This document shows, one piece after another, positions 32,750-43,194 of a stretch of DNA of 64,000 nucleotides. The notes beneath the pieces are model-generated. The model searched no databases. It saw only the letters and a list, made by a program, of their open reading frames with translations, and was not told where the DNA came from. Position numbers and translations under genes: made by a program. Position 1 is the first letter of the stretch; every line of letters starts with the position of its first letter. This DNA comes from Boudabousia liubingyangii (GTDB taxonomy: Bacteria; Actinomycetota; Actinomycetes; Actinomycetales; Actinomycetaceae). The DNA lies in assembly GCF_001907245.1 (NCBI RefSeq), contig NZ_MQSU01000002.1, positions 310,001-374,000 of the forward strand, given 5' to 3'.

Positions 32750-33954
32750 GCCTCAGAATCGGAACCCCTAACACTCCGAATGCCCACCGAGTCCTACTCT
32801 TAGGTGGCGGCGAACTAGGACGTGAGGTGGCCATTGCACTTATGCGCCTCGGCGTCGAAGTCCACGTTGCCGACCGCTACGCCGGAGCCCCCGCCATGCA
32901 GGTTGCTCACCATGCACACGTGCTCAAGATGACCGACGCCCAGGCCCTAACGGACCTCATTAACGAAGTCAAGCCCTACCGGGTGGTCCCCGAGGTTGAA
33001 GCACTCAATATCGAGACTCTAGTGTCCCTAGAAGCCGCGGGCACCACTAAGGTCACCCCGACTGCCTACGCGGTCCAGTGCACCATGGACCGTCAAGCCA
33101 TCCGCCACCTAGCCGCGGAAGAACTACAACTACCCACCAGCCCCTATGCCTTCGCCAGTACTTTCGAAGAACTAGCTGCGGGGGCCGAAAAGGTCTCTTA
33201 CCCGTGCTTTGTTAAACCCACCATGTCCTCATCTGGTCACGGTCAAAGCTACGTGAAAACCCCTGAAGAACTTAAAGCCGCCTGGGATTATGCCCACGAG
33301 GATGCACGCGCCGAAACCGGACGCGTAATCGTAGAAGGCAAGGTCGATTTCGATTTTGAAATTACCCTGCTCACAGTCCGTTACCGTGACGCCCACACCG
33401 GCAAGGACGAAACCCGCTTCTGTGAACCTATCGGTCACCGCCAAGATGGGGGAGACTACGTCGAATCTTGGCAGCCTCAGCCGCTAAGTGCCCGGGCCCT
33501 AGAACGTGCCCAGGAAATCGCGAAAACTGTTACCAGCGCCCTCGGCGGGCACGGAATTTTCGGGGTTGAACTCTTCATCAAGGGCGACGAGGTAATCTTC
33601 TCTGAACTCTCCCCGCGGCCCCACGATACCGGCATGGTAACCATGGCCTCACAACGATACTCGCAGTTCGATCTACACGCGCGAGCCCTAATGGGACTGC
33701 ACCTAGAAGAAATTACCCAGGAGCGCCCCGCGGCTACCGCCGTTATTAAGGCCGCAGCAGAATACTCCGATCCGGCATATCTAGGTTTGGAAGCCGCGAT
33801 GGCAGTGCCCGGAACGGATCTGCGTATCTTCGCCAAGCCAGAAGCTCACCCCGGACGACGCATGGGCGTGGCCCTCGCTTCGGGCCCAGACGTGGCCACC
33901 GCCCGGGAACGCGCCCAAACCGCAGCCAATCTGATTCAGTTAGAAAATAACTGA
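32746..33954 (+). CDS. purT: Formate-dependent phosphoribosylglycinamide formyltransferase
   Basis: 402 residues, ATP-grasp enzyme. It makes formyl-GAR in purine synthesis from GAR, formate and ATP, bypassing the folate-dependent PurN. The N-terminal [33 protein letters not shown] and the start of the central domain [20 protein letters not shown] are PurT-like. The ATP-grasp part has [12 protein letters not shown] and [17 protein letters not shown], and the metal-binding [15 protein letters not shown]. Its ATG overlaps the uvrC stop (ATGA), so translation is coupled. The position inside the otherwise standard uvrC-rapZ-yvcK-whiA block is not usual. Confidence 0.95.
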   Translation: MSLRIGTPNTPNAHRVLLLGGGELGREVAIALMRLGVEVHVADRYAGAPAMQVAHHAHVLKMTDAQALTDLINEVKPYRVVPEVEALNIETLVSLEAAGTTKVTPTAYAVQCTMDRQAIRHLAAEELQLPTSPYAFASTFEELAAGAEKVSYPCFVKPTMSSSGHGQSYVKTPEELKAAWDYAHEDARAETGRVIVEGKVDFDFEITLLTVRYRDAHTGKDETRFCEPIGHRQDGGDYVESWQPQPLSARALERAQEIAKTVTSALGGHGIFGVELFIKGDEVIFSELSPRPHDTGMVTMASQRYSQFDLHARALMGLHLEEITQERPAATAVIKAAAEYSDPAYLGLEAAMAVPGTDLRIFAKPEAHPGRRMGVALASGPDVATARERAQTAANLIQLENN

Positions 33955-34003
33955 TTTACCCCATCCGAATCCCCTCAGACAACGGCAAAGCCTAAGGACC
34001 AAG

Positions 34004-34945
34004 ATGACCGACAACGAAATCGAATTCAGCGACGACACCTCACCCGAGGGCCTCGATCTGGGCGGACAGCCCCTAGCCGATCGGGGACCGGAACTGGTGA
34101 TTATCTCTGGTCTCTCAGGCGCGGGCCGGACCCGGGCCGCCAACGCGCTAGAGGACCTCGACTGGTATGTGGTCGATAATTTGCCCCCGCGGATGCTATC
34201 TGCCCTAGCGGGCATGATGACCACGACCGGTGAAGGTGTTCACCGGCTGGCGGCTGTGGTTGACGTCCGCTCCAAGGCATACTTCCATGAGCTAGAGGCC
34301 GCCCTCCAAGAACTGCGCGATACTTCCATCAGTTATCGCATCATCTTTCTTGATGCCCAGGACCAAGTGCTGGTACGCCGCTACGAAGCTAACCGTCGCC
34401 CACATCCGCTACAACGCGATGGCGGCCGGATCATCGACGCGATCAAGACCGAACGCTCCCTACTTGAGCCCCTGCGCCGTCAGGCAGACGTCATCATTAA
34501 CACTTCGGAATTAAACGTCCATGACCTATCACGCCAGGTTCAACAAAGTGTCGCCGTCCAAGAATCCCGACCGTTGCGCCTAACGATCATGTCCTTTGGC
34601 TTTAAATACGGTTTGCCTGTCGATGCTGACATTGTGCTGGATATGCGCTTCCTAGCAAATCCCTACTGGGTGCCCGGCCTACGTCACCTAACCGGCCGTG
34701 ACGACCCGGTAGCTGACTATGTACTGGGCTTAGAGGGGGCGAAAGAGTTCCTAGACGGATGGGTTGAGCTCTACCTAAAGGTTCTACCGAACTACCTTCG
34801 GGAACTAAAACCCTATGTCACCATCGCCGTGGGCTGCACCGGCGGTAAACATCGGTCAGTAGCCAGTGCGGAATACCTGTCCGCAGCTTTCGGAGCGCAC
34901 GATTACCCAGTCAAAACCATCCACCGAGATCTGGGGAAGGAATGA
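34004..34945 (+). CDS. rapZ: RapZ/YvcJ-type nucleotide-binding RNase adaptor
   Basis: 313 residues. In E. coli RapZ guides RNase E to the sRNA GlmZ; in actinobacteria the role is less clear but the gene is always near yvcK and whiA. The P-loop GLSGAGRT is at 36-43, with Arg at the usual Lys position, as commonly seen in actinobacterial members. VVDNLPPRML, DVRSKAYF and the YEANRRPHPLQ segment follow; the C-terminal signature is IAVGCTGGKHRSVASAE. The first ~28 residues are an acidic, probably disordered extension. It begins 49 bp after purT and ends overlapping yvcK by ATGA. Confidence 0.92.
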   Translation: MTDNEIEFSDDTSPEGLDLGGQPLADRGPELVIISGLSGAGRTRAANALEDLDWYVVDNLPPRMLSALAGMMTTTGEGVHRLAAVVDVRSKAYFHELEAALQELRDTSISYRIIFLDAQDQVLVRRYEANRRPHPLQRDGGRIIDAIKTERSLLEPLRRQADVIINTSELNVHDLSRQVQQSVAVQESRPLRLTIMSFGFKYGLPVDADIVLDMRFLANPYWVPGLRHLTGRDDPVADYVLGLEGAKEFLDGWVELYLKVLPNYLRELKPYVTIAVGCTGGKHRSVASAEYLSAAFGAHDYPVKTIHRDLGKE

Positions 34946-35925
34946 GCTCCGAATTAAAGCCGGCAATTCTAGACCCGGCGAATACCGACCTGAAAGTCTG
35001 TGCCCTAGGTGGGGGACATGGGCTGTTTGCCACGCTCTCAGCCCTTCAGCTCCTTACCAATGAACTAACCGCAATCGTGACCGTTGCTGACGACGGCGGA
35101 TCTTCCGGGCGCCTACGGGAAGAACTAGATTGCCTTCCTCCCGGGGACCTTAGGATGGCTCTAGCTGCCCTCTGTGACCGCCATGCGTGGGACGGGCTCT
35201 GGCCCAAGGTGCTGCAGCACCGGTACGAAAGTCAGGGAGACCTAGGCGGGCACGCCCTCGGGAACCTGCTAATGGTCGCACTATGGCAGGTGCTAGACGA
35301 TCCGGTAAAGGGACTTGATGCCTTGGGCGAACTACTTAGCTGCCGAGGACGAGTCTTACCTATGGCCTCTGAACCGCTGGAAATTACGGCGCTAGTCCAA
35401 ACTCAGCAGGACGAAAAGATCGTGCGCGGGCAACAGCATGTTGCCAAGGCTAATGGCCGTGTAAAAGACGTCTATCTAACGCCGGCCGAACCGAAGGTTC
35501 CATCTGCCACACTCGAGGCCATTGAAGAAGCTGAGTACATTTTTATGGGCCCGGGTTCCTGGTATTCTTCAGTAATCCCACACTTACTGGTACCGGAATT
35601 ACAACAGGCATTGGTTAGCTCCAAAGCCCGGAAGGTGCTAGTCCTAAATCTAGGCACCCAACCCGGTGAAACCAGCGGGATGTCGCCCGCCGAGCATCTG
35701 CGGGTCCTTAAGAAATACGCCCCGGATTTGCGCTTCGATGCAGTCCTTTACGGCGAGGAAGATACCCCCACCGATACGGAGCTACAACAGACACTGGCCG
35801 AAGAGGGCGCTAAACTCTATTCTCAACGGCTGCATTCAGCGACTAAACCTCAGGTTCATAATCCGCTATTGTTAGCTTCCTTGATGGCCGATCTCTTTAA
35901 CGAATGGGGACGAAATTGTCACTAA
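34942..35925 (+). CDS. yvcK: YvcK/CofD-like protein (gluconeogenesis factor)
   Basis: 327 residues. YvcK proteins bind UDP-sugars and link carbon metabolism to peptidoglycan synthesis. The N-terminal [13 protein letters not shown] (23-35), [13 protein letters not shown] (about 51-63) and [13 protein letters not shown] are diagnostic, as is [15 protein letters not shown]. The family's [11 protein letters not shown]-like segment is present ([13 protein letters not shown]). The gene overlaps rapZ (ATGA) and whiA, as in most actinobacteria. Confidence 0.94.
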   Translation: MSSELKPAILDPANTDLKVCALGGGHGLFATLSALQLLTNELTAIVTVADDGGSSGRLREELDCLPPGDLRMALAALCDRHAWDGLWPKVLQHRYESQGDLGGHALGNLLMVALWQVLDDPVKGLDALGELLSCRGRVLPMASEPLEITALVQTQQDEKIVRGQQHVAKANGRVKDVYLTPAEPKVPSATLEAIEEAEYIFMGPGSWYSSVIPHLLVPELQQALVSSKARKVLVLNLGTQPGETSGMSPAEHLRVLKKYAPDLRFDAVLYGEEDTPTDTELQQTLAEEGAKLYSQRLHSATKPQVHNPLLLASLMADLFNEWGRNCH

Positions 35926-36893
35926 CCGCAGAGCTAAAAGCAGAAATAGCTTCGGTAATCGGTAAAACCACCGACGAACGCCAAGCTGAAGTAGCTGCGA
36001 CCATTCGCTTCGCGGGAGGGCTACACCGAGTTGCTAACCACCTAATCATCGAGGCTGAACTAGACTCCCTAGCAGGCGCCAACCGACTACAAAAAGAGCT
36101 ACTTGACCTATACCGGGCAAAGTCAGAGCTGGTCGTAGTTAACTCTTCCTCGCGAAAAAACGAACGCTACGTAGTCAGAGTGGTACACCAAACTGAACAA
36201 CTAGCTAGGATTACTGGTCTCATCGACCCCAAGGGACGGCCGATTCGTGGCCTACCACCTCAGATCGTTAGCGGTCGCCAAAGTGCCGCGGTAGCTGCCT
36301 GGCGCGGTGCCTTTATGGCCCGCGGTTCGCTAATGGAACCCGGACGATCAGCAGCCATGGAAATCAGTTGTCCCGGGGCTGAAACTGCCCTAGCCCTAGT
36401 GGGAACGGCAAGGCGCTTGGGGGCCTTGGCGAAATCTCGCGAAGTCCGGGGAGTGGATCGCGTATTGGTACGCGATGGTGACCATATCTCCCTGCTGCTC
36501 GAAGTGATGGAGTGCCCGAAAACTAAAGCCCTCTGGGAAGAACGCCGTAAGGAACGTGAAATGCGGGGGAGCGTAAACCGCCTTGCCAACTTTGACGATG
36601 CTAATATCCGTCGTTCTGCTCGCGCTGCCGTGGCAGCTGGCGCTAGGGTTGCCCGGGCTTTTGAAATCTTGGGGTCGGATATTCCGGAACACCTGAAGAG
36701 CGCTGGCGAACTCCGCTTGGCTTATAAAGAGGCTTCGCTGGAAGAACTGGGGCAGAAGTCGACGCCGCAGTTAACCAAGGACGCGGTGGCCGGTCGAATT
36801 CGTCGTTTGCTAGCGATGGCAGACAAACAGGCCCAAGAACAGGGGATTCCGGATACCTCCTCCGTCTTGACTCCGGACATGCTCGACGAGTAG
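35904..36893 (+). CDS. whiA: WhiA, DNA-binding regulator (cell division/sporulation)
   Basis: 329 residues. WhiA combines a degenerate LAGLIDADG homing-endonuclease fold (about 1-220; TIRFAGGLH and [17 protein letters not shown]) with a C-terminal helix-turn-helix (about 240-310; [15 protein letters not shown]...[15 protein letters not shown]). In Streptomyces it activates division genes together with WhiB; in a non-sporulating relative it probably controls septation or chromosome segregation. ATG 35904 overlaps the end of yvcK by 22 bp; a TTG at 35916 preceded by GGGGA is a possible alternative start, giving the more typical MSLTAEL. Confidence 0.93.
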   Translation: MGTKLSLTAELKAEIASVIGKTTDERQAEVAATIRFAGGLHRVANHLIIEAELDSLAGANRLQKELLDLYRAKSELVVVNSSSRKNERYVVRVVHQTEQLARITGLIDPKGRPIRGLPPQIVSGRQSAAVAAWRGAFMARGSLMEPGRSAAMEISCPGAETALALVGTARRLGALAKSREVRGVDRVLVRDGDHISLLLEVMECPKTKALWEERRKEREMRGSVNRLANFDDANIRRSARAAVAAGARVARAFEILGSDIPEHLKSAGELRLAYKEASLEELGQKSTPQLTKDAVAGRIRRLLAMADKQAQEQGIPDTSSVLTPDMLDE

Positions 36894-37000
36894 ATTTGTG
36901 GGTCTTTTAGCCCCAGACAGAAGAATTATTCGTCAAGCGAAAACTATGTGCTGGCTCTCTAGGTAGTAACCCGCTTCATGCTAGATTAGGGGGTGCATTA

Positions 37001-37076
37001 CCGCGGGAAATCCGCGGGCCTGGAGTCAATCTGGCTCCAGCCACTTATTAGACGAATAACGTGCAGAAACCTGCAC
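37001..37076 (+). promoter_or_regulatory. Structured 5' leader of gap with three consecutive hairpins
   Basis: Three perfect short hairpins follow each other: CCGCGG/CCGCGG (37001-37006, 37012-37017), CTGGAG/CTCCAG (37020-37025, 37035-37040) and GTGCAG-AAAC-CTGCAC (37061-37076). The last ends just before the AGGAGG ribosome site of gap. They could stabilise the abundant gap mRNA or take part in control. I do not recognise an RNA family. Confidence 0.5.
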
Positions 37077-37081
37077 TTTAG

Positions 37082-38095
<1,014 letters not shown>

Positions 38096-38128
38096 TCAGA
38101 CCGTTAGAGTCTAGACTCTTAAAGTGAT

Positions 38129-38162
38129 GACGCCCGCGCATGAATCTTAGTGCGCGGGCGTC
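38129..38162 (+). terminator. Hairpin between gap and pgk
   Basis: GACGCCCGCGCA (38129-38140) and TGCGCGGGCGTC (38151-38162) form a perfect 12 bp stem with a 10 nt loop and no U-tract. It probably gives partial termination or mRNA stabilisation behind gap. Confidence 0.7.
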
Positions 38163-38195
38163 GTCCCAATTTCAAGTATTACAACAGGAGTATCT

Positions 38196-39386
38196 GTGAA
38201 AACTATCGAATCTTTGGGCGACCTACGCGGCAAGCGCGTCCTCGTCCGTTCTGACTTCAACGTGCCGCTAGACGGCGACCGCATCACCGACGATGGTCGT
38301 ATCCGCGCCGCACTACCCACCCTCAAGCACCTAGTGGATGCCGGCGCCAAGGTCATCGTTATGGCCCACCTCGGTCGTCCCAAGGGCGAAGTAAAGCCCG
38401 AATTCTCTCTAGCTCCCGTTGCGAAGCGCCTAGGCGAACTACTTGACGCTCCCGTCAAGCTAGCCAAGGACGTCGTCGGCGAATCCGCTAAGGAAACCGT
38501 TGCTTCCCTACAGGACGGCGAAGTAGCCCTACTAGAAAACATCCGTTTCGATCCTCGCGAAACCTCCAAGGATGACGCCGAGCGCGAAGCCCTAGCCAAG
38601 GAACTAGCCGAACTAGCCGACGCATACGTCTCCGACGGCTTCGGCGTCGTACACCGTAAGCAGGCTTCCGTCTACGACATCGCCAAGCTACTACCCAGCG
38701 CAGCTGGCTACCTAGTCTTCAAGGAAATCGACTCCCTCTCGAAGGTCACCGGCGATCCCGAGCGTCCCTACGCAGTGGTCCTGGGCGGATCCAAGGTTTC
38801 GGACAAGCTAGGCGTTATTGCCAACCTACTGACCAAGGCTGACATGCTGCTAATCGGTGGCGGCATGGCCTACACCTTCCTAGCTGCTAAGGGCTACGGA
38901 GTAGGCAAGTCCCTACTAGAAGAAGATCAGATCCCGACCGTTAAGGGCTACCTCGAAGAAGCCGAAAAGAACGGCGTCGAAATTGTTCTTCCCGTTGACG
39001 TAATCGCGGCTGACCGTTTCGCTGCCGACGCCACCGCAATCGTGGTTGACGCTGACGCGATCCCCGAAGACCAGATGGGTCTAGACATTGGCCCCAAGAG
39101 CCAGGAACTATTCTCGCAGAAGATTCTCTCTGCCAAGACCGTAGCTTGGAACGGCCCCATGGGCGTATTCGAATTCGATGCCTTCGCCGGTGGCACCCGC
39201 GCCGTTGCACGCGCGCTATCCGAAGGCAACGCCTTCTCTGTCGTCGGTGGCGGTGACTCCGCAGCTGCGGTTCGCCAGCTTGGCTTCGACGAAGAAACTT
39301 TCTCACACATTTCCACCGGTGGTGGCGCCTCTCTAGAACTACTAGAAGGCAAGACCCTACCCGGCATTGCAGTTTTGGAGGACTGA
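38196..39386 (+). CDS. pgk: Phosphoglycerate kinase
   Basis: 396 residues; GTG start after AGGAG. Transfers a phosphate from 1,3-bisphosphoglycerate to ADP in glycolysis. [13 protein letters not shown] (14-26) is the N-terminal family signature; [10 protein letters not shown] and [14 protein letters not shown] form the substrate site (a charged VHR replaces the common AHR). The C-terminal nucleotide domain has [19 protein letters not shown] and NGPMGVFE, and [10 protein letters not shown] near the end. Leucine codon use is dominated by CTA. tpiA follows after 2 bp, so both are translated together. Confidence 0.96.
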   Translation: MKTIESLGDLRGKRVLVRSDFNVPLDGDRITDDGRIRAALPTLKHLVDAGAKVIVMAHLGRPKGEVKPEFSLAPVAKRLGELLDAPVKLAKDVVGESAKETVASLQDGEVALLENIRFDPRETSKDDAEREALAKELAELADAYVSDGFGVVHRKQASVYDIAKLLPSAAGYLVFKEIDSLSKVTGDPERPYAVVLGGSKVSDKLGVIANLLTKADMLLIGGGMAYTFLAAKGYGVGKSLLEEDQIPTVKGYLEEAEKNGVEIVLPVDVIAADRFAADATAIVVDADAIPEDQMGLDIGPKSQELFSQKILSAKTVAWNGPMGVFEFDAFAGGTRAVARALSEGNAFSVVGGGDSAAAVRQLGFDEETFSHISTGGGASLELLEGKTLPGIAVLED

Positions 39387-39388
39387 AA

Positions 39389-40165
39389 ATGGCACGTAAA
39401 CCCCTACTAGCAGGCAACTGGAAGATGAACCTCAACCACCTTGAGGCCATCACCCTAGTTGAAGGCCTAGCCGCAGAACTACGCGACGCAAACTTCGACT
39501 ACGACACCGCTGATGTCGTTGTGATCCCCCCGTTCACCGACATTCGTTCCGTTCAGACCGTCGTGGAATCAGAAGACCTACGCATCGCCTACGGCGCTCA
39601 GGACATTTCCGTACACGAATCCGGTGCCTACACCGGTGAAGTCTCTGCCGAAATGCTCTCTAAGCTAGGCGTAACCTACGTCGTCGTCGGACACTCAGAA
39701 CGCCGCGAATACCACCAGGAAAGCGACGCCCTAGTTGGCGAAAAGGCACGCGTAGCCCTCAAGGCTGGCATGACCCCGATTATCTGCTGTGGTGAAGGCC
39801 TAGACGTTCGTAAAGCTGGAGAACATGTCTCCCATGTACTCAAGCAGATCGAAGGTGCTCTAGAAGGCATCCCGGCCTCTGACGTAGTTAAGTCCGTCAT
39901 CGCCTACGAACCCATCTGGGCCATTGGCACCGGCGAAGTAGCTACCCCGGAAGACGCTCAGGAAGTTTGCGAAGCTATTCGCAAGCGCGTTGCTGAACTA
40001 TACGATCAAGCAACCGCAGACGCCCTACGCGTTCTATACGGTGGCTCCGTGAAGTCTTCTAACGCTGCTCAGATCATGAGCAAGCCCGATGTTGATGGTG
40101 CTCTAGTTGGTGGCGCCTCACTAAAGGCTGACGAGTTCGCCAAGATCGTCAACTTCGAAGGCTGA
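39389..40165 (+). CDS. tpiA: Triosephosphate isomerase
   Basis: 258 residues; ATG preceded by GGAGG within the end of pgk. Interconverts dihydroxyacetone phosphate and glyceraldehyde 3-phosphate. Catalytic residues are Asn10 and Lys12 in AGNWKMN, His102 in VVGHSERR and Glu174 in [11 protein letters not shown], followed by the flexible phosphate loop. [11 protein letters not shown] and GALVGGASL complete the phosphate site. Last gene of the glycolytic run, closed by an exceptionally long terminator hairpin. Confidence 0.97.
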   Translation: MARKPLLAGNWKMNLNHLEAITLVEGLAAELRDANFDYDTADVVVIPPFTDIRSVQTVVESEDLRIAYGAQDISVHESGAYTGEVSAEMLSKLGVTYVVVGHSERREYHQESDALVGEKARVALKAGMTPIICCGEGLDVRKAGEHVSHVLKQIEGALEGIPASDVVKSVIAYEPIWAIGTGEVATPEDAQEVCEAIRKRVAELYDQATADALRVLYGGSVKSSNAAQIMSKPDVDGALVGGASLKADEFAKIVNFEG

Positions 40166-40177
40166 ACAAAACCTTAA

Positions 40178-40223
40178 AAACTAAACCGGACCTAGCACTC
40201 TTTCGCTAGGTCCGGTTTAGTTT
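40178..40223 (+). terminator. Terminator after tpiA
   Basis: A perfect 19 bp stem (40178-40196 with 40205-40223) and an 8 nt loop. The A-rich left arm base and T-rich right arm base (TTTAGTTT) may serve as the U-tract. Confidence 0.9.
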
Positions 40224-40289
40224 GTGACAAAACGCTCTAGGCACTATGCTTATAGGAGCAGAAATTCGCACTATCGATAGGAAACGCCA

Positions 40290-40538
40290 TTGCACGCGCT
40301 CACTCTTACCCTACAGGTACTAGTAGTCATCACCTCTCTACTACTTATGCTGCTAGTCCTCTTACACAAAGGTAAAGGCGGGGGAGTCTCCGACATGTTC
40401 GGCGGCGGCATGTCAGCATCCGCAGCCTCCTCTGGCGTCGCAGCCCGTAACCTACACCGAATTACCGTAGCCACTTCGATCACCTGGGTCACCTTGATCA
40501 TTGTCCTAGGTGTCTTTATCAGATTGGGAATTAGCTAA
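40290..40538 (+). CDS. secG: Preprotein translocase subunit SecG
   Basis: 82 residues with TTG start 6 bp after AGGAAA. SecG is the small third subunit of the SecYEG channel. It has the expected two membrane spans (about 3-22 and 57-79) flanking the conserved cytoplasmic loop LLHKGKGGGVSDMFGGG. Location between tpiA and rbpA is typical for actinobacteria. Confidence 0.93.
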   Translation: MHALTLTLQVLVVITSLLLMLLVLLHKGKGGGVSDMFGGGMSASAASSGVAARNLHRITVATSITWVTLIIVLGVFIRLGIS

Positions 40539-40539
40539 A

Positions 40540-40899
40540 ATGTCTGCCAACTCTCCAGGTCCTATACGAGGAAGCAAGATTGGCGCCAGTGCGCCCCGTC
40601 CTGACTCTCAAGTTTCGGATGCTCCCCGTTTTTCAGTTAACTACTACTGCGAGAACGGGCATGTCACTAAGGCAGTTTTCTCTGCCAATATCAAGGGTGA
40701 CTATCCCGAAGAATGGTCCTGTGAGAAATGCGGTCAACCCGCTGGACTAGACGCGGAAAATCCGCCCGTAGAACCAAAGACGGTTCCCTTTAAAACTCAC
40801 CTTGACTACGTTAAAGAACGACGCAGTGATGAAGATGGTGAACGAATTCTTGATGAAGCACTTGATAAGCTCAGGAACCGATTCGGTCGAGCACGCTAA
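40540..40899 (+). CDS. rbpA: RNA polymerase-binding protein RbpA
   Basis: 119 residues from the ATG at 40540, two bases after the secG stop; the longer frame from 40510 lies inside secG and is not needed. RbpA is an actinobacterial activator that bridges RNA polymerase and the housekeeping sigma factor and stabilises open complexes. The N-terminal tail with RGSKIGA, the core domain with the CEKCGQPAGLD zinc-like cysteines (CENGH and CEKC), and the C-terminal sigma-interaction helices (HLDYVKERRSDEDGERILDEAL) are all present. Confidence 0.95.
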   Translation: MSANSPGPIRGSKIGASAPRPDSQVSDAPRFSVNYYCENGHVTKAVFSANIKGDYPEEWSCEKCGQPAGLDAENPPVEPKTVPFKTHLDYVKERRSDEDGERILDEALDKLRNRFGRAR

Positions 40900-40918
40900 G
40901 CTTGCTTAAACTTTTCAA

Positions 40919-40948
40919 TGAGCCCGGATGTTTTAGCATCCGGGCTCA
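40919..40948 (+). terminator. Terminator after rbpA
   Basis: TGAGCCCGGATG (40919-40930) and CATCCGGGCTCA (40937-40948) form a perfect 12 bp stem with a TTTTAG loop; no U-tract follows. Confidence 0.85.
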
Positions 40949-40981
40949 AACTATTCATGCACAATAAAAAACGCAAATAGA

Positions 40982-41023
40982 ATCGGCGGGTAGGAATCCA
41001 AAGTGGAGAGCCGACCCGCCGAT
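40982..41023 (-). terminator. Terminator-like hairpin after transketolase
   Basis: ATCGGCGGGT (40982-40991) and ACCCGCCGAT (41014-41023) form a 10 bp stem, 20 bp past the tkt stop on the minus strand. A run of six U lies a further dozen bases downstream. Confidence 0.65.
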
Positions 41024-41042
41024 CTTAGCTAGCTAGTAAATC

Positions 41043-43100
41043 TCAGAGTAGTTCCTGAGCCTTGGCCACGACGTTATCAACGGTGAAACCAAACTTCTCA
41101 AAGAGAACATTCGCGGCACCAGGAGCGCCGAAGGAAGACATGGTGACCGTAGTGCCGTTGCCTTCTAGGTACTTGTACCAAGACTGATCAACACCGGCCT
41201 CAATCGCTACCTTCGGAAGATCCTTAGGCAGGACGGATAGGCGGTAGTCTTCGGACTGCTCATCGAACCATTCGAGACAGGGAGCAGAAACCACGCGGGA
41301 ACCGATGCCGGCTTCCTGCAGCTTCTCCTGTGCACCAAGTGCGAGCTGAACTTCCGAACCAGTCGCCATTAGGACCACCTGGGGTTCACCAAGGTCACGC
41401 AAAACGTAGGCGCCCTTGGCCAACTCGCTGGCCGGAGCCAAGCCCTCGGCCTTACGGTCGGGGCAAGGCAGGTTCTGGCGAGTCAATGCTAGAACCGCCG
41501 GCTTACGGCGCTCTAGGGCAGAAGCCCAAGCTTCAGCAGTCTCATTAGCATCTGCTGGGCGAACTACGCTCAGACCAGGGATCGCACGTAGCGCGGAAAG
41601 GTGCTCTACCGGTTGGTGGGTCGGGCCATCTTCGCCCACCCCAATGGAATCGTGGGTGAAGACATAAGTGACTGGTAGCTCCATTAGGGCCGCCAGACGG
41701 ACCGCTCCACGCATGTAATCAGAGAAGACTAGGAAGGTACCACCATAGGGCAGGAACAGGTTAGAAAGGGCGATACCGTTAAGAATCATGCCCATGCCGT
41801 GTTCACGGATGCCTAGGTGCAGGTTACGACCCTTAATCGAACCTTGGAAATCCTTCGTTGAACGAGACTCCGGGAAGAAGGAAGCTTCACCCTTCATAAT
41901 GGTGTTATTGGATCCAGCTAGGTCAGCGGAACCACCCCAGAGTTCGGGCACTACCGGAGCCAATGCATTGATTACCGCACCAGAAGCAGCGCGGGTAGCC
42001 AAGGCCTTGGTATCAAAGGTGGGAAGTGCTTCGCGGAAACCTTCCGGAAGCTGCTTAGCCAAGAGACGCTCAAGAAGCTTAGCTTCCTCCGGGTTCTCTG
42101 CCTGCCAAGTTGCAAAACGCTCATCCCAAGCGGCGCGAAGTTCGCGACCACGAGCAGCGGAATCTTCACGAACTGACGCTAGCACTTCCTCGTCAACAAA
42201 GAAGTGCTCTTCCGGATTAAGGCCAAGGGCTTCCTTAAGGCCAGCAAGTTCTTCCGCACCCAGCTTAGAACCGTGAATCCCACCAGTATTCTGCTTATTG
42301 GGGGAGGGATGTCCAATAATGGTACGAACGCGGATTAGCGAAGGACGATCCTGCACTTCCTCAGCGGCGGCAATCGCACGATGAAGGGCTTCTACGTCCT
42401 CGAAATAGCCATCCGGGCTGGCGGTGAAGTCAACAAACTGTGTGTGCCAACCATAAGCCTCGAAGCGAGCCTGAACGTCCTCGGTGAAGGCAATCGAAGT
42501 ACCACCCTCGATGGAGATCTGATTGTCGTCATAAATGGCAATTAGATTACCCAGCTGCTGGGTGCCGGCTAGTGCACAAGCCTCGTGGGTAACGCCTTCC
42601 TGCATATCGCCGTCGCCCATCATCACGTACACGCGATGGTTAAACAAGGATTCATCATTTGGGGTGTTTGGATCCAGCAGTGCCGATGAACGGCGGGCCG
42701 CCATCGCCATACCCACTGCAGAAGCAATACCAGAGCCCAGCGGACCGGTGCTAATCTCAACAAAGTCAGTGTGTCCAACTTCCGGGTGACCCGGAGTTAG
42801 TGAACCAGCTTGACGGAAATGCTTTAGGTCATCAATCTCTAGACCCAGACCGTGCAGGAACAACTGCGAGTACTGAATCAAAGAAGCGTGACCAATGGAC
42901 AGAACGAAACGGTCGCGTCCTAGCCAGTGCGGGTCCTTAGGGTCGTAGCGCAAATGGTCACGGTAAACGACATAGGCTACGGCAGCCAAGGAAATCGCAG
43001 TACCGGGGTGGCCATTGCCGACTTCTTCGACGGCATCAGCAGCTAGAGCTTTCAACATTGTGACGGCGCGGTCATCGCGCTCATTCCACGCAAAGGGCAT
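41043..43100 (-). CDS. tkt: Transketolase
   Basis: 685 residues from the ATG at 43100, which follows AAAGGAGG by 6 bp; an upstream extension of ten codons is open but would place the ribosome site inside the gene. Thiamine-diphosphate enzyme of the pentose phosphate pathway that moves two-carbon units between sugar phosphates. NGHPGTAIS, GHASLIQYSQL, STGPLGSGIA, the ThDP motif MGDGDMQEGVTHEA...YDDNQISIEGG, GIREHGMGM and THDSIGVGEDGPTHQPVEHL are all conserved. It converges on the glycolysis-secG-rbpA unit. Confidence 0.97.
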   Translation of the reverse strand: MPFAWNERDDRAVTMLKALAADAVEEVGNGHPGTAISLAAVAYVVYRDHLRYDPKDPHWLGRDRFVLSIGHASLIQYSQLFLHGLGLEIDDLKHFRQAGSLTPGHPEVGHTDFVEISTGPLGSGIASAVGMAMAARRSSALLDPNTPNDESLFNHRVYVMMGDGDMQEGVTHEACALAGTQQLGNLIAIYDDNQISIEGGTSIAFTEDVQARFEAYGWHTQFVDFTASPDGYFEDVEALHRAIAAAEEVQDRPSLIRVRTIIGHPSPNKQNTGGIHGSKLGAEELAGLKEALGLNPEEHFFVDEEVLASVREDSAARGRELRAAWDERFATWQAENPEEAKLLERLLAKQLPEGFREALPTFDTKALATRAASGAVINALAPVVPELWGGSADLAGSNNTIMKGEASFFPESRSTKDFQGSIKGRNLHLGIREHGMGMILNGIALSNLFLPYGGTFLVFSDYMRGAVRLAALMELPVTYVFTHDSIGVGEDGPTHQPVEHLSALRAIPGLSVVRPADANETAEAWASALERRKPAVLALTRQNLPCPDRKAEGLAPASELAKGAYVLRDLGEPQVVLMATGSEVQLALGAQEKLQEAGIGSRVVSAPCLEWFDEQSEDYRLSVLPKDLPKVAIEAGVDQSWYKYLEGNGTTVTMSSFGAPGAANVLFEKFGFTVDNVVAKAQELL

Positions 43101-43188
43101 GGATTCCTCCTTTAATACGAAGCGTGACAATATTCTAACGTATGAAAGCCCGAATGAATCAAACTAGAGAGCGAAAAACAAAAAGGCT

Positions 43189-43194
43189 TACACT
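43189..43194 (+). promoter_or_regulatory. -10 element (TACACT) upstream of xerD
   Basis: TACACT starts 12 bp before the ATG at 43201 and touches the GTG at 43195. If used, transcription starts at the ATG, making xerD leaderless and the shorter start correct. Confidence 0.4.

Noticed and set aside
38941-39453. Two long antisense open frames opposite pgk
   Set aside because: Arg/Ser-rich low-complexity translations arising from the CTA/GC-biased codons of pgk; no ribosome site or motif.
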